Below, piece by piece: positions 18,052 to 27,233 of a stretch of DNA of 64,000 nt; the first letter of the stretch is position 1; every line of letters begins with the position of its first letter. The notes under the pieces are model-generated. The model had not been told where the DNA came from, made no database searches, and saw nothing but the letters and a program-made list of their open reading frames with translations. Source of the DNA: Elusimicrobia bacterium UBA6262 (GTDB lineage: Bacteria > CAYTYR01 > UBA6262); the NCBI GenBank assembly GCA_002441095.1, contig DJVG01000032.1, positions 1 through 64,000 of the forward strand. Direction: 5' to 3'. A program made the position numbers and the translations under genes.

Positions 18052-19710
18052 TTAGTGTGCCTTTTGCTCGAGATCCTCTGCGGCGATGGGCAAGGTGAAA
18101 GTAAAGGTAGACCCTTCCCCTACTTTGGAGCTGACCTCTACGCTGGAATTATGTTCTTCCAAAATACCTTTCACCAGGGACAATCCGATACCCATACCGC
18201 CATGCTTACGGGCAGTGCTCCCGTCCACCTGGTAGAATTTCTCAAATATTCTGTCTGTTTCTTCCCCGGATATGCCAATGCCTGTATCCGTGATCTCGAT
18301 CTTAGCCAGGTCGTCCTGGCGCAGTACTTTCAGCGCAACATAACCTTCCAGCGTGAACTTGACCGCATTATGCAATAAGCTGTTTAATACTTTTTCAATT
18401 TGCTCCGGGTCTCCGTTCACGGCCGGCAGGCTCTCCGGCAGAAAACGATAAAATTTCAATCCCTTTTCTTCGGCTTCATCTTCGATCTTGTCAGCGCACA
18501 GCTGGATCACTTTTACCAGGTCAAAGGGCTGTAACCCACTCTTCAGTTCTTTCTGCTCCACCAGGGCAAAATCCACTAATTGATTGACCCGGCTGACAAC
18601 AGCATTGACATTTTCCTTGACGATCTTCAGGATTTTCAGCTGCTCTTCGGGCAGGCTGCCCAGGGTGCCGTCTACCAGGGCGTCCACGTATCCCTTGACC
18701 GGGGTCAGCGGGGTCCGTAATTCATGAGTGATGTTAGCCACAAAATTGGCTTTCAGTTTATCCAGTATTTTTAATTCTTCATACCGGGTTTGCAGTTCAT
18801 TATAAAGCCGCACGTTTTCCACCGCCAGGCCGGCAGTGTTGGCAAAGGTAGCCAGATTCCCTACCTGCTCGTCATGGATCGGGTGAGAACTGAAATAATT
18901 ATCCGCAGAGAACATACCGATCACTTTATTGCTGGTCCTGATCGGCACCAGGCAAAACGCCTTGGTCTTGGTTTCGTTCATGAACTGCCGGTTACAGCGG
19001 ACATCATGGGCGGGATCAACCACATTATAGGCACGGTTATGCCTGACCACATCACTGAGAATGTCGGTACCGTACAACGGTACCCTTCTTTTTTGTATTT
19101 CCCTTTCACTGATAAAATCAGTCATGCCTACACTCAAGCACCCCTCGATCACCTGTTCGTCCGCATTAACCAGATAGAGCACGCCGCGTTCAAAGCCCAA
19201 GCCCTTAATACCGGCAGACAAGGCAATACGGAGTATTTTTTCTTCGTCCAACCGCTTAGAAGAGGCCTCACTTAGTTCATGCAAGGCGGCGATATGGTCA
19301 ATTTTCTGTTGCAGTTTATCCATATTTTGTTTTAGCTCAGTAGTCATTTCATTAAGAGTATTGGCGATCTTACGGATCTCATCATGCGATTTGATCTCAA
19401 TTAATGGTTCCGGGATGCCTTGCTTAATGAGCTGTATGTTCCGCAACAGGTCATATAAAGGCTTGAGGATCATCCGGGTCACAATAAACATCCCGATCAC
19501 GCTGATACTGGAGATGGCCAGGATAGACGCTGTTACCAGCAGTTTTACCGGTACAGCCGGATACAGATTGCCAATCGATAAGAAAATAAAGCTTTTGGCA
19601 ATATCATAGTTCAGGATACCCATTAAGACTAAAGCTGTGACTAATACCGGACTAAGGCCAAAGACGATCTTTTCAAACAAAGATTTTAACCTAAAAATCT
19701 TTTTTGCCAT
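18052..19710 (-). CDS. HAMP-GAF sensor histidine kinase
   Basis: The 552-residue kinase starts at the ATG at 19708-19710 (MAKKIFRLKS), overlapping the upstream gene by 20 bases. Two membrane helices (about 15-40 and 55-85) flank a very short periplasmic loop. They are followed by a HAMP region (ILKPLYDLLRNIQLIKQG), a coiled stretch, and a GAF domain (about 150-300, ending AGLAVENVRLYNELQ). Next is HisKA with ANITHELRTPLTPVKGY, and HATPase_c with LNSLLHNAVKFT, DTGIGISGEE and GGMGIGLSLVKGI. The signal is probably read by GAF or the membrane. No partner regulator is in the window. It is the last gene of its operon. Confidence 0.9.
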   Translation of the reverse strand: MAKKIFRLKSLFEKIVFGLSPVLVTALVLMGILNYDIAKSFIFLSIGNLYPAVPVKLLVTASILAISSISVIGMFIVTRMILKPLYDLLRNIQLIKQGIPEPLIEIKSHDEIRKIANTLNEMTTELKQNMDKLQQKIDHIAALHELSEASSKRLDEEKILRIALSAGIKGLGFERGVLYLVNADEQVIEGCLSVGMTDFISEREIQKRRVPLYGTDILSDVVRHNRAYNVVDPAHDVRCNRQFMNETKTKAFCLVPIRTSNKVIGMFSADNYFSSHPIHDEQVGNLATFANTAGLAVENVRLYNELQTRYEELKILDKLKANFVANITHELRTPLTPVKGYVDALVDGTLGSLPEEQLKILKIVKENVNAVVSRVNQLVDFALVEQKELKSGLQPFDLVKVIQLCADKIEDEAEEKGLKFYRFLPESLPAVNGDPEQIEKVLNSLLHNAVKFTLEGYVALKVLRQDDLAKIEITDTGIGISGEETDRIFEKFYQVDGSTARKHGGMGIGLSLVKGILEEHNSSVEVSSKVGEGSTFTFTLPIAAEDLEQKAH

Positions 19711-21445
19711 GTATTCTCTCTCCACTCGGAGTACGCCCAAAGAAACGATTGAGCGCTTGGATCCGTGATTGTATCGGCGGGATCTCTGCTGCATCTATCG
19801 TGCAATCAATGACTGTCGGTTTCTTGGAAGCCAGTACTTGCGGCATCACTTGCTTTAATTCCCCTGGGCGTTCTACTTTTACACCCTGGGCGCCAAGGCT
19901 TTCTGCGATCCTGGCAATATCCATCCGTTGAAAAGTAGAAGCCAGGTACCGCTCCTTAAATTGAAGTTGCTGCCCGTGATAAACCATGCCTAAACGGGCG
20001 TCATTGAATACTACCCAGATGACCGGAATATTGTAATTAACAGCCGTCGCCACTTCCATGCCGTTCATGGCAAAACAGCCGTCACCGATAATAGAAATTA
20101 CCGGCCGGCTGGGAGCGGCCAGTTTACCGCCGATAGCCGCGGCAGTAGCATACCCCATGGCCCCAAAATCAAAATTATGGAAGAATGTTTGCGGCAAGTA
20201 GGTTTGAAAATAATGAATGGCCCAGGCTAAATGGTTGCCAATATCGCAGAAAACTATGGCATCTATGGGTAAACTATCGCGGAGGTCTTTGATCAGGCGC
20301 TGCGGTTTAAGAGGTATATCTTCGGCATACATTTTTTCTTCATTAATGAATGTTTGATACTGCTTCTTGAAAAAATAAATATCCTTGGCACTGATGCGGG
20401 GCGTATATGTGAGCCATTTCAAGTCACGGTTGATCTGATAGAGAATTTCGGCCAGGGCTGCTTTGGCATCCCCGGTAATCCCCACGGTAACCGGATAGTT
20501 CTTGCCCAGCTGTTCAGCATCGATATCCACCTGGATAAGAGCCAGGCGGGGATTCAGGCGCTGGTCCCAGGCATGGGTGGATACTTCTCCCAGGCTGGTA
20601 CCAATACAGAGCAGGACATCCACATCTTCGCTGAGCAAATATTTGTCGGCCAGCGGGGTCCCGCCAAAACCGAACACTCCCAGTGAAAGTAAATGATTCT
20701 CCGGGAAGGCACTTTTGCCTTTAGGGGTGGTGGCGACAGGAATGATAAGCCGTTCAGCCAGGTCGCGCACTTCCTGGTTCGCCCGGGCAATATTAACGCC
20801 ATTGCCGATCAACATGGCTGGCCGTTGCGCCTGCAATAAATAGCGGGCCGCCTCTTTAACGGCCACGCGGTCAAAGGAGTGATTGCGGACATGGTAAGAA
20901 TCACTGGGAACTAACTCATGGTTTATTTCTTTGGTCATAAAATCAGCAGGAATATTAATATGGACCGGGCCGGGAGCCCCGGTCAGCGCGCTGCGGATAG
21001 CTGTTTTGACCAGTTCCGGTATTTTATGTTCATTAGCAGGCATAGCACTGAACTTGGTGACATAGCGCATCATTTCTACGGCATTAATAGTATGACTGGT
21101 GGTTTCCTGGAAGGCTCCCTTGCCAAAAGCGGCAGTAGCTACCTGGGCGGTTATAAATAAAACAGGTACGGAATCAGTATAACATACTGCCGTACCGGTA
21201 AATAAGTTCGTGGTCCCCGGCCCGGTAGTGGCGCAACACACCCCTAATTCGCCGCTCACCCGGGCATAACCATTAGCCATAAAAGCGGCGCCCTCTTCGT
21301 GTTTGGTCAGGATCGGAATAATATTCGGCGTGTCATACAAAGTATCATACAGCGGCATTAACGGCCCGCCAGGGATACCGAATATGTATCTCACTCGTTC
21401 CTGTTCCAGGTACTGTAGTAGAGCTTTGATGGCTGTTACTTTCAA
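19691..21445 (-). CDS. Acetolactate synthase large subunit-like TPP enzyme
   Basis: The 584-residue enzyme has the three-domain fold of TPP-dependent decarboxylases and acetohydroxyacid synthases. The catalytic glutamate is E50 in TKHEEGAAF. The central domain ends around residue 345, and the TPP/Mg motif is GDGCFAMNGMEVATAVNYNI (about 452-471), followed by FNDARLGMVYHGQ. The FGAMGYATAAAIGGKLA segment is typical of IlvB. The start is a TTG at 21443-21445 after AAGG. No small subunit (ilvN) or other branched-chain gene is near, so another 2-oxoacid reaction, such as that of catabolic acetolactate synthase or oxalyl-CoA-like enzymes, is possible. Its neighbours are a beta-propeller protein and a kinase. 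Confidence 0.82.
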   Translation of the reverse strand: MKVTAIKALLQYLEQERVRYIFGIPGGPLMPLYDTLYDTPNIIPILTKHEEGAAFMANGYARVSGELGVCCATTGPGTTNLFTGTAVCYTDSVPVLFITAQVATAAFGKGAFQETTSHTINAVEMMRYVTKFSAMPANEHKIPELVKTAIRSALTGAPGPVHINIPADFMTKEINHELVPSDSYHVRNHSFDRVAVKEAARYLLQAQRPAMLIGNGVNIARANQEVRDLAERLIIPVATTPKGKSAFPENHLLSLGVFGFGGTPLADKYLLSEDVDVLLCIGTSLGEVSTHAWDQRLNPRLALIQVDIDAEQLGKNYPVTVGITGDAKAALAEILYQINRDLKWLTYTPRISAKDIYFFKKQYQTFINEEKMYAEDIPLKPQRLIKDLRDSLPIDAIVFCDIGNHLAWAIHYFQTYLPQTFFHNFDFGAMGYATAAAIGGKLAAPSRPVISIIGDGCFAMNGMEVATAVNYNIPVIWVVFNDARLGMVYHGQQLQFKERYLASTFQRMDIARIAESLGAQGVKVERPGELKQVMPQVLASKKPTVIDCTIDAAEIPPIQSRIQALNRFFGRTPSGERIHGKKDF

Positions 21446-21474
21446 GGGTAAACCTTCATATTTTTTACTATGTA

Positions 21475-22647
21475 CTAGTACTTAATCCCTGCTTTTGTAT
21501 TCAGGGCATAGAATAGGCCATCTTCACTGCCAAAATAAACTACGTCGTCCACAACTGCCGGCGCGCAGTTAACCGGTTTACCGCAGGTAAACTGCCATAA
21601 TTTTAAACCAGTGTCAGCATCTAAAGCATATAAACGGTTATCGGTCGCTCCTATATATAACACGCCCTTTACTACAGCGGGAGAAGAAGCATAGACCAGT
21701 TTTTCAGTTTTGTGCTCCCAGACCTTTTCACCGCTGGAAGCCGAAAGGCAATAAACCTTGGCATCACTGGCCCCAAAATATACTTTGCCGTTCACCACTG
21801 CCGGCGAAGAGCAAACATACCCGCCTTCAGTCACAAATTCCCAGATCTTTTCTCCATTCTCTTTTTTCAAGGCATACATCCGGCTGCCGGTAGAGCCGAT
21901 AAAGACCAAGCCGCTGGTAACCGCGGGTGAAGATTCCAGGAAATTTCCGCTTAGTTTCCGGTTTTCCCACAGGACCTTCCCAGTGGCGCCAGCGATGGCA
22001 TATATCCTGCCTCCGCCGGTAGCCAGGTACACGATATTATCCTGGAGCGCCGGGGAGGAAAATATTTCATTATTAGCTTTGAATTCCCATATCTTCTCGC
22101 CGGTTTCGGCTTTCAGGCAATACAGCTTTCCATCGGTAGAACCAATCAAAACGACCTTTACGGTATTTTTCTGCGGGTCAATTTTATCTTCCTGGCTAGC
22201 GGGTGGTGCGGCCAGAAAACTGATCTCTCCGGTAACCGGGCTGGACTCGATCTTTTTACCGGTTAAATAATCCCAGACTTTTTCTCCGGTCTGGACATTA
22301 AGCGCATATATTTTTTTATCCATACTGCCAATAAATACCAGGTCAGCGCTCACGGCCGGGGAAGATTTTACTTTATCTCCGGTTACAAAATCCCATTTTT
22401 TTTCCCCGGTCTTGGCATCCAAAGCATAGACCCGTTTATCGTAGCCGCCAAAAAAAACCAGCCCCTCTTTAACTGCGGGGCTGGATACTATTTCCTTGCT
22501 GGTAGGGTAACTCCAGACTTTTCCTGAAGGCTCTTCAACAAAACCGGTATGCCCGGCATTATAACGGAACATCGGCCAATCCGCGGCCGCAATGTAACCT
22601 GGCAAGACTAAGAACGGGAGTAAACTCACGCACCATAGTTTCCTCAT
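21475..22647 (-). CDS. Exported PQQ-like beta-propeller repeat protein
   Basis: The 390-residue protein has a signal peptide (LWCVSLLPFLVLPGYIAAADW) and then about seven to eight repeats of roughly 38 residues. Each repeat is built on the pattern SSPAVxxGLVFIGSxDxxxYALxxxTGEKxWxF. This is the PQQ-enzyme or BamB-like repeat that forms a beta-propeller. No PQQ-binding catalytic residues can be assigned, so a binding or scaffolding role in the periplasm is more likely than a dehydrogenase. GGAGG precedes the ATG and a promoter lies at 22669-22697. It heads the operon with the TPP enzyme and the histidine kinase. Confidence 0.85.
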   Translation of the reverse strand: MRKLWCVSLLPFLVLPGYIAAADWPMFRYNAGHTGFVEEPSGKVWSYPTSKEIVSSPAVKEGLVFFGGYDKRVYALDAKTGEKKWDFVTGDKVKSSPAVSADLVFIGSMDKKIYALNVQTGEKVWDYLTGKKIESSPVTGEISFLAAPPASQEDKIDPQKNTVKVVLIGSTDGKLYCLKAETGEKIWEFKANNEIFSSPALQDNIVYLATGGGRIYAIAGATGKVLWENRKLSGNFLESSPAVTSGLVFIGSTGSRMYALKKENGEKIWEFVTEGGYVCSSPAVVNGKVYFGASDAKVYCLSASSGEKVWEHKTEKLVYASSPAVVKGVLYIGATDNRLYALDADTGLKLWQFTCGKPVNCAPAVVDDVVYFGSEDGLFYALNTKAGIKY

Positions 22648-22668
22648 TGTTGCCTCCGCGTACCTCTA

Positions 22669-22697
22669 TTTTTACAAAATGATTACACAGATTTCAA
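22669..22697 (-). promoter_or_regulatory. Promoter for the PQQ-propeller operon
   Basis: On the minus strand TTGAAA (22692-22697), a 17-bp spacer and TAAAAA (22669-22674) lie just upstream of the GGAGG of the propeller gene. The -35 box falls inside the GATTACA-type repeat at 22681-22716. Confidence 0.5.
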
Positions 22698-22716
22698 AAA
22701 AGATTACACCGATTAT
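22681..22716. repeat. GATTACACAGATT-type dispersed repeat, copy 1
   Basis: Two close copies of GATTACAC followed by AGATT or CGATT sit 12-14 bases apart in the divergent promoter region. A second copy of the whole unit is at 24590-24627. It is a short-word intergenic repeat distinct from the inverted heptamer arrays. Confidence 0.6.
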
Positions 22717-22781
22717 TATATGTTTTTATATCTTATGTCATGAATTATATCAACATTAAAATAATTTGTCCATCTTTTTAT

Positions 22782-22810
22782 TTGACAAAAAGCGCAGGAA
22801 AAGATACATA
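22782..22810 (+). promoter_or_regulatory. Putative promoter of the M23 peptidase gene
   Basis: TTGACA (22782-22787), a 17-bp spacer and TACATA (22805-22810) precede the ATG at 22818 by only 7 bases, with no Shine-Dalgarno. If used, the transcript would be leaderless. The -10 match is weak (3 of 6). Confidence 0.4.
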
Positions 22811-22817
22811 TAGCATA

Positions 22818-24023
22818 ATGAATAAAAAACTATTTGCTATACTACTGGTTGTGGTTATTATAATTACCGGGGCAGGTATTGCGTACTGGAGGCATATTGA
22901 TTATCAGCGCCAACACCCACCCCTGCTGTCTCAAACCTATACCTTGGAAGAAGGCGATACGCTAAGCAGTTCATTAGCGGAGACTGCCTTGAATGACATT
23001 CAAGTTAGGGCTATAATTAAAGCCATGGACAGCGTTTTCGACCTGCGCAAATGCCGGGCCGGTGATATCTATGAAATAATTACTTTGAAAGATACTGGTT
23101 CTTTTGTTAAGTTTATTTATCATGCCAGCGCCATAACCAAGTATGAAATTTCACCGGATAGCCAGCAAAATTACCTGGTTAATAAAATAGATCACCCTTT
23201 GGAAAAAAGGATAACCACCTTCCAGGGGTCAATTAAAACCACCCTTTACGAAGCGATGACCTCTTCCGGGGAATTACCGGAATTGGTTTTAAGCTTTGCG
23301 GATATCTTTAGTTATGAAATAGATTTCCTGACTGATCCGCGGATCAACGATATTTTCTCCGTTGTTTATGAAAAATATTATGCGAACGGGAAATTCATCA
23401 AGAATGGACAGATCCTCGCTGCCCGGTATATCAATAGCGGGCAAGAGCACCTGGCTATTTTTTTCGAAGAACCTTCTGGGCACAAAGACTACTATTCCGC
23501 TAATGGCAAATCCCTGCGTAAGGCCTTTCTGCGGTCACCGCTGAACTACCGCCGTATTTCCTCCTTTTTTACCCGCCGTCGGTGGCATCCGATCCTGAAG
23601 ATCTACCGTCCGCATCTGGGTATCGATTACTCTGCCCCCATTGGCACGCCAGTAGCTACGATCGGCGATGGGACTGTTATTTTTGCCGGCTGGGAAGGCG
23701 GGTTTGGACGGTTTATCAAGATACGGCATCCTAATGGCTATACTTCTACTTACGGCCACTTGAGTAAATATGCCAAGGGTATCAGAAGCGGCACCAGGGT
23801 AGCGCGGGGGCAGGTTATTGGCTATGTCGGTTCCAGCGGGCTTTCTACCGGGCCGCATTTGGACTTTCGTCTCATGCAAGGCCGTCAATTTATCAATTTC
23901 CTAGCCCTGAAACTGCCGGAAGCATCTTCTATTCCTAGCCAGTCAATGGCCCAATTTGAACAGGTGAAAAAAGAAAGACTCCGGCTGCTTAGCCAAAATC
24001 TCCAGACACCACCAGCCAAATAA
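22818..24023 (+). CDS. M23 family metallopeptidase, membrane anchored
   Basis: The 401-residue protein starts at the ATG at 22818 (MNKKLFAILLVVVIIITGAG), giving one N-terminal membrane helix. The middle region (about 30-255) starts with a LysM-like or opacity-factor-like stretch (TYTLEEGDTLSSSLAET), as seen in MepM-type endopeptidases. The C-terminal LytM domain has the zinc ligands in RPHLGIDYSAP (H and D), TYGHLSKYA and GPHLDFRLMQG. All four ligands appear intact, so it should cleave peptidoglycan cross-links in the periplasm. It is the first gene of the plus-strand group with two lipoproteins. Confidence 0.9.
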   Translation: MNKKLFAILLVVVIIITGAGIAYWRHIDYQRQHPPLLSQTYTLEEGDTLSSSLAETALNDIQVRAIIKAMDSVFDLRKCRAGDIYEIITLKDTGSFVKFIYHASAITKYEISPDSQQNYLVNKIDHPLEKRITTFQGSIKTTLYEAMTSSGELPELVLSFADIFSYEIDFLTDPRINDIFSVVYEKYYANGKFIKNGQILAARYINSGQEHLAIFFEEPSGHKDYYSANGKSLRKAFLRSPLNYRRISSFFTRRRWHPILKIYRPHLGIDYSAPIGTPVATIGDGTVIFAGWEGGFGRFIKIRHPNGYTSTYGHLSKYAKGIRSGTRVARGQVIGYVGSSGLSTGPHLDFRLMQGRQFINFLALKLPEASSIPSQSMAQFEQVKKERLRLLSQNLQTPPAK

Positions 24024-24048
24024 TTACCTTTTCCCCTCTGTTTTCATA

Positions 24049-24077
24049 TTGACAACGTCTTACCCTGAGAGTAAAAT
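24049..24077 (+). promoter_or_regulatory. Strong sigma70-type promoter before the LPP20-like gene
   Basis: TTGACA (24049-24054), a 17-bp spacer and TAAAAT (24072-24077) lie 40 bases upstream of the ATG, which follows AAGGAGG. Five of six -10 bases match consensus. Confidence 0.75.
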
Positions 24078-24117
24078 AGAAACAGCAAAAATATGTATTT
24101 AAATTAAGGAGGTTGGT

Positions 24118-24564
24118 ATGAAGAAATCGTTGATTATCCTGTTGGGATTGGGCTTTTTATTACTAAATGCCTGCAGCAGCGTACAAACCCACACTAAAGG
24201 CGGGGAGTTAAAGAAAACCCTGGATGGCGAAATCCAGGATAGCGATTTTATCCAGACTATCGGCATCGGAGCCGCTGACCAGCAGCTGGATAACAAGACC
24301 CAAAAGCAGGCCACCAGCCGTACCGCGGCTATTACCATGGCCCAGTATGAAATGGTCGGCATTATCAAGGGCCTGCAAATAGAAGGCGGGATTACAGTCT
24401 CGCAAGCCATGGAAAAGGATTCCAGTATCTCCGCTTTGGTCAACGATTCAGTTAAAGGCGCAGAAGTCATCAAGACCGAATGGACTGCTGACGACGGCTG
24501 TGTCGTAACCTTGCGCCTTTCCAAGAAGAGACTGGCGCAAATGACGAAGATGAAATTCAAATAG
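24118..24564 (+). CDS. LPP20-like lipoprotein
   Basis: The 148-residue lipoprotein has a signal peptide with the lipobox LLNAC and then a domain resembling the LPP20/LPP family of outer-envelope lipoproteins. It reads FIQTIGIGAADQQLDNKTQKQATSRTAAITMAQYEMVGIIKG, with the usual pattern in which a glycine-rich start is followed by a long helix rich in A, R and Q. Function is unknown even in the family. AAGGAGG is 6 bases before the ATG and a strong promoter lies upstream. The following gene has a related helical start, so they may form a pair. Confidence 0.8.
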   Translation: MKKSLIILLGLGFLLLNACSSVQTHTKGGELKKTLDGEIQDSDFIQTIGIGAADQQLDNKTQKQATSRTAAITMAQYEMVGIIKGLQIEGGITVSQAMEKDSSISALVNDSVKGAEVIKTEWTADDGCVVTLRLSKKRLAQMTKMKFK

Positions 24565-24589
24565 ACATCCTATAAGCCCAGGACGTCTT

Positions 24590-24627
24590 GATTACACAGA
24601 TTTAAAAAGACGCTTACACCGATTACA
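24590..24627. repeat. GATTACACAGATT-type dispersed repeat, copy 2
   Basis: Same unit as at 22681-22716: GATTACACAGATTT, an A-rich spacer and TTACACCGATTA. It lies between two lipoprotein genes, 26 bases past a stop codon. Confidence 0.6.
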
Positions 24628-24696
24628 TAAACATATATACTTTAATCCGTTTAATCCCCCGACACTTATAATGAATATTATACCAGGAGGAATAGG

Positions 24697-25863
24697 TTGA
24701 AAAATGGATTATTGATACTCATATTAAGTGTTTTGACATTAAGCGCCTGCGCTACCGGCCGGCCCAATATCAACTCTGCCACTAAGAATAAAGGAGAAAA
24801 AGAAGTCACCGAAGTGGTACAAGCTGAAGGCTTGGCCGCAATTCTTAATAATGACCTGCTGGATGCCAAAAAACGAGCCCTGGGTGAAGCCCAGCGGAAT
24901 GCCGTAGAAATGACGGTAGGTGTTTATGTCAATGCCGCTACCCGGGTAGAAAAAGCGCTCATGGTAGACCAGCAGATCCTTTCTAAAACAAACGGCTATA
25001 TTAAAAAATACAAGATCCTCAAGGAAGGACGGGAAGGTGATCTTTACAAAATTAGGATAGAAGCCCTGGTTAAAATTGAAGCGGTTAATAAGGACCTTAA
25101 TCTCTTAGGGCTGATGGTTACTCCGTCCCCTACGACTTCAAACCTGCGTATCGGCATAGTGATCAAGGACCATGTTGACGGGGTACCGGGAAACGAGGGG
25201 ATCAGTGCAATAGCCCTGAGCGACAAACTCTTAAACTTGCAATACAAAATCATAGCTATTAATGAAATCGCTGCTGCTGAAAAAAACCTGAAAGCTGATG
25301 ATCTTCTCAACAATCTGGACCAGCAGAAAAAAGTAGGAGAAATGACCAAAGCCGATGTAATTATAACTGGTAACGCCCTTTCATCTTTCAATACTGACCA
25401 GGGATTAGGAGGCCTGGTCTCTTACCGGGCAACCATAAGTTTTAAGGTGGTTCAGATCAAACAGGCAGCTTTAATCTACAGCAACTCATTTTCCAGCGGC
25501 GGGGTAAGTACTACCCGCGAAGCAGCAAGCCGGGAAGCTTTGAAACGGGCGGCGGCAATCGCGGCTGAAGACTTAGTTAGGGTATTGGATCAGCGTTTGA
25601 AAACATTTAATCTCATTTCTGTCAGCGTGAAGAATGTGGCCTCTTTAAACCAATTGGACGCTGTGGTTAAAGGCCTGCGGGACATGATCGAGGTAAGATC
25701 TACCCAAACCGAAAGTTTGAGCCAGGGGATTGCGGAGATTAAGGTAGGAGCTGAGATAAAAAACCTTCCGGCCATTGCCCAAAAGCTGGAAACTAAGGTC
25801 GCAGGGATTAAGATGAAAGTGATAACTGTCACCAATAACAGCATAACTGCGGAAATACAGTAA
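24697..25863 (+). CDS. Lipoprotein with FlgT-like N-terminal domain
   Basis: The 388-residue lipoprotein starts at a TTG (24697) placed 6 bases after AGGAGG, and has the lipobox LSAC. Residues about 40-130 match the FlgT-N pattern: EGLAAILNNDLLDAKKRALGEA, then VEMTVGVYVNAATRVE and ILSKTNGYIKKYKIL. The middle part (about 145-300) resembles a FlgT-M or CsgG-like region, and the C-terminus repeats a mixed alpha/beta fold. FlgT supports the flagellar H ring, but no flagellar gene is in the window, so the link to motility is doubtful. A family of general envelope lipoproteins is more likely. It ends in front of a perfect terminator. Confidence 0.7.
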   Translation: MKNGLLILILSVLTLSACATGRPNINSATKNKGEKEVTEVVQAEGLAAILNNDLLDAKKRALGEAQRNAVEMTVGVYVNAATRVEKALMVDQQILSKTNGYIKKYKILKEGREGDLYKIRIEALVKIEAVNKDLNLLGLMVTPSPTTSNLRIGIVIKDHVDGVPGNEGISAIALSDKLLNLQYKIIAINEIAAAEKNLKADDLLNNLDQQKKVGEMTKADVIITGNALSSFNTDQGLGGLVSYRATISFKVVQIKQAALIYSNSFSSGGVSTTREAASREALKRAAAIAAEDLVRVLDQRLKTFNLISVSVKNVASLNQLDAVVKGLRDMIEVRSTQTESLSQGIAEIKVGAEIKNLPAIAQKLETKVAGIKMKVITVTNNSITAEIQ

Positions 25864-25868
25864 AGGCA

Positions 25869-25920
25869 GTTGATTGTTGATAGTTCGCTCCGATTTAAAA
25901 TCGGAGCTGATAGTTGATAG
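25869..25920. repeat. GTTGATA heptamer array with central palindrome
   Basis: GTTGATT and GTTGATA units at 25869-25882 are followed by a degenerate third, then a 19-base palindrome (CTCCGATTT and AAATCGGAG, 25888-25906), then two more TGATAG-type units. The array begins 6 bases past the stop codon of the lipoprotein. The same word recurs at 43283-43333. Confidence 0.6.
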
Positions 25921-25960
25921 AAAAAAACAGGTTCTGAAGAGACTCAGAACCTGTTTTTTT
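25921..25960. terminator. Bidirectional intrinsic terminator, perfect 17-bp stem
   Basis: Arms at 25921-25937 and 25944-25960 are perfectly complementary over 17 bp with a 6-base loop. Each arm ends in seven A or T residues, so T-runs follow the hairpin on both strands. It lies between converging genes and should stop transcription both ways. Confidence 0.93.
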
Positions 25961-25985
25961 ATTTAGCTATTATGTCAAATATCAC

Positions 25986-27233
25986 TTATCTTCTTAAGAT
26001 AAAAGGATCCCCTTTAAGGATTAGATTGCATTTCACTGCTGCCTCAAAGGTCTTTTCGGTTAACACCTGCTTGGTATAATTCTGTGACCTGATGGTAATA
26101 AACATATCATAGACATAATCTATTAAAATGTCTTCAATCGGCGCCCAATATGGGCTGTTGGGAAAACCGCGGCCATAACGCACTGATTCCTTAAAAACCT
26201 TATTGCGAGTCGTATCCATCAGATAAGCAGGAGTATAACAGTCCAATAAGCTGGGCAGCTGGTTATTAGCAGCGCAGAATTGTTCCTGTACTTTACGTTG
26301 CAGGAGAAACTCAATAAAAGACCACGCTTCTTCAGGATGATGAGAAAAGGAAGAGATAGCCAGATTACTGCCGCCCATAAAAGTGAAACGCCCAGCTGGC
26401 CCTGCCGGCATTATTAGGGGATGAATACTGGCACTTATTTTATTATAGGTCGGGGATTTCGGGTTAAGATACGTGTTATTCAGCCAGGGCCCTAAATAAG
26501 CAAAGGCATAATCCCCTTTAACAGTATAAGCCTCGGTAAAGACATCATAATTCTGGCCCAGCGAGTCTAGTTTGCTATAGATATTGATCAGGTCAAAATA
26601 GATTTCCAGGCCTTTTAAAGCCGCTGGTTCATAAAAAGCGACTTCTTTCCCGTCTGCGCGCAGGAAAGTGCCGCCGTAATTCCAAATCCAGGGGGCAATA
26701 TTATGCACAATTTGGGAATCTTTATTGCCAAATGCGCCAAAAGCTGCAACTTCTTTATTGTCTATTTTGGTATGATGCACTTTTTCGCAGGTCCTGATCA
26801 AATCATCCATTGTTTCGAGGTCGCGAGCATTGATTAAGTGCTCATCCAGTACGTCTTTGCGGAAATATAAGGCTCGCACATCCACATACCAGGGGACTGA
26901 GGAGATCTTATTACTGCCGGGAAAAGTGCAAAGCCTGCTGCTGGCAGGTACAAAACTATTCAGGCCGCCCATCTGGTTGACCTGATTGGTCAGATCACTT
27001 AAAGCTCCTAATTGAGCCAGGGCGCCGTTCCAGGTACTGCCGAATTGCAGTACGTCTGGCCCTTGTTTCTTTTTTGAGAACATCGCCACTTTTTCCCATA
27101 GGAAACGCCAGCCGGTTGTTGTCAATACTACATCTATGTCTGGGAATTTATTCTTAAAATCCGGCAAAATCACATGCCGGACCAACTGCTCATGTTCGTG
27201 CGTTAACCAGACATTGATCACTGCTCTTGTCAA
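25986..27233 (-). CDS. Extracellular-solute-binding-like protein without signal peptide, copy 2
   Basis: The 415-residue protein has the fold signature of family 1 sugar-binding proteins: INVWLTHEHEQLVRHVILPDF, FPGSNKISSVPWYVDVRALYFRKDVL, GDYAFAYLGPWLNN, FTFMGGSNLAISSFSHHPEEAWSFIEFL. It is clearly paralogous to the gene upstream, which it overlaps by 4 bases (TTGA). The start is the TTG at 27231-27233, and the protein begins directly at the first beta-strand. There is no signal peptide or lipobox. No ABC permease or ATPase is near. A cytoplasmic sugar-responsive or regulatory role is possible; this is inference. Confidence 0.8.
   Translation of the reverse strand: MTRAVINVWLTHEHEQLVRHVILPDFKNKFPDIDVVLTTTGWRFLWEKVAMFSKKKQGPDVLQFGSTWNGALAQLGALSDLTNQVNQMGGLNSFVPASSRLCTFPGSNKISSVPWYVDVRALYFRKDVLDEHLINARDLETMDDLIRTCEKVHHTKIDNKEVAAFGAFGNKDSQIVHNIAPWIWNYGGTFLRADGKEVAFYEPAALKGLEIYFDLINIYSKLDSLGQNYDVFTEAYTVKGDYAFAYLGPWLNNTYLNPKSPTYNKISASIHPLIMPAGPAGRFTFMGGSNLAISSFSHHPEEAWSFIEFLLQRKVQEQFCAANNQLPSLLDCYTPAYLMDTTRNKVFKESVRYGRGFPNSPYWAPIEDILIDYVYDMFITIRSQNYTKQVLTEKTFEAAVKCNLILKGDPFILRR

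Noticed and set aside
21475..22647. PQQ-dependent dehydrogenase
   Set aside because: The repeats are of the general propeller kind, the protein is short, and no calcium or PQQ-binding catalytic residues or cytochrome partner can be seen.
24697..25863. FlgT-like lipoprotein as evidence for a flagellum
   Set aside because: No other flagellar gene is in the window, and the FlgT-N/LPP20 fold also occurs in non-flagellar envelope lipoproteins.
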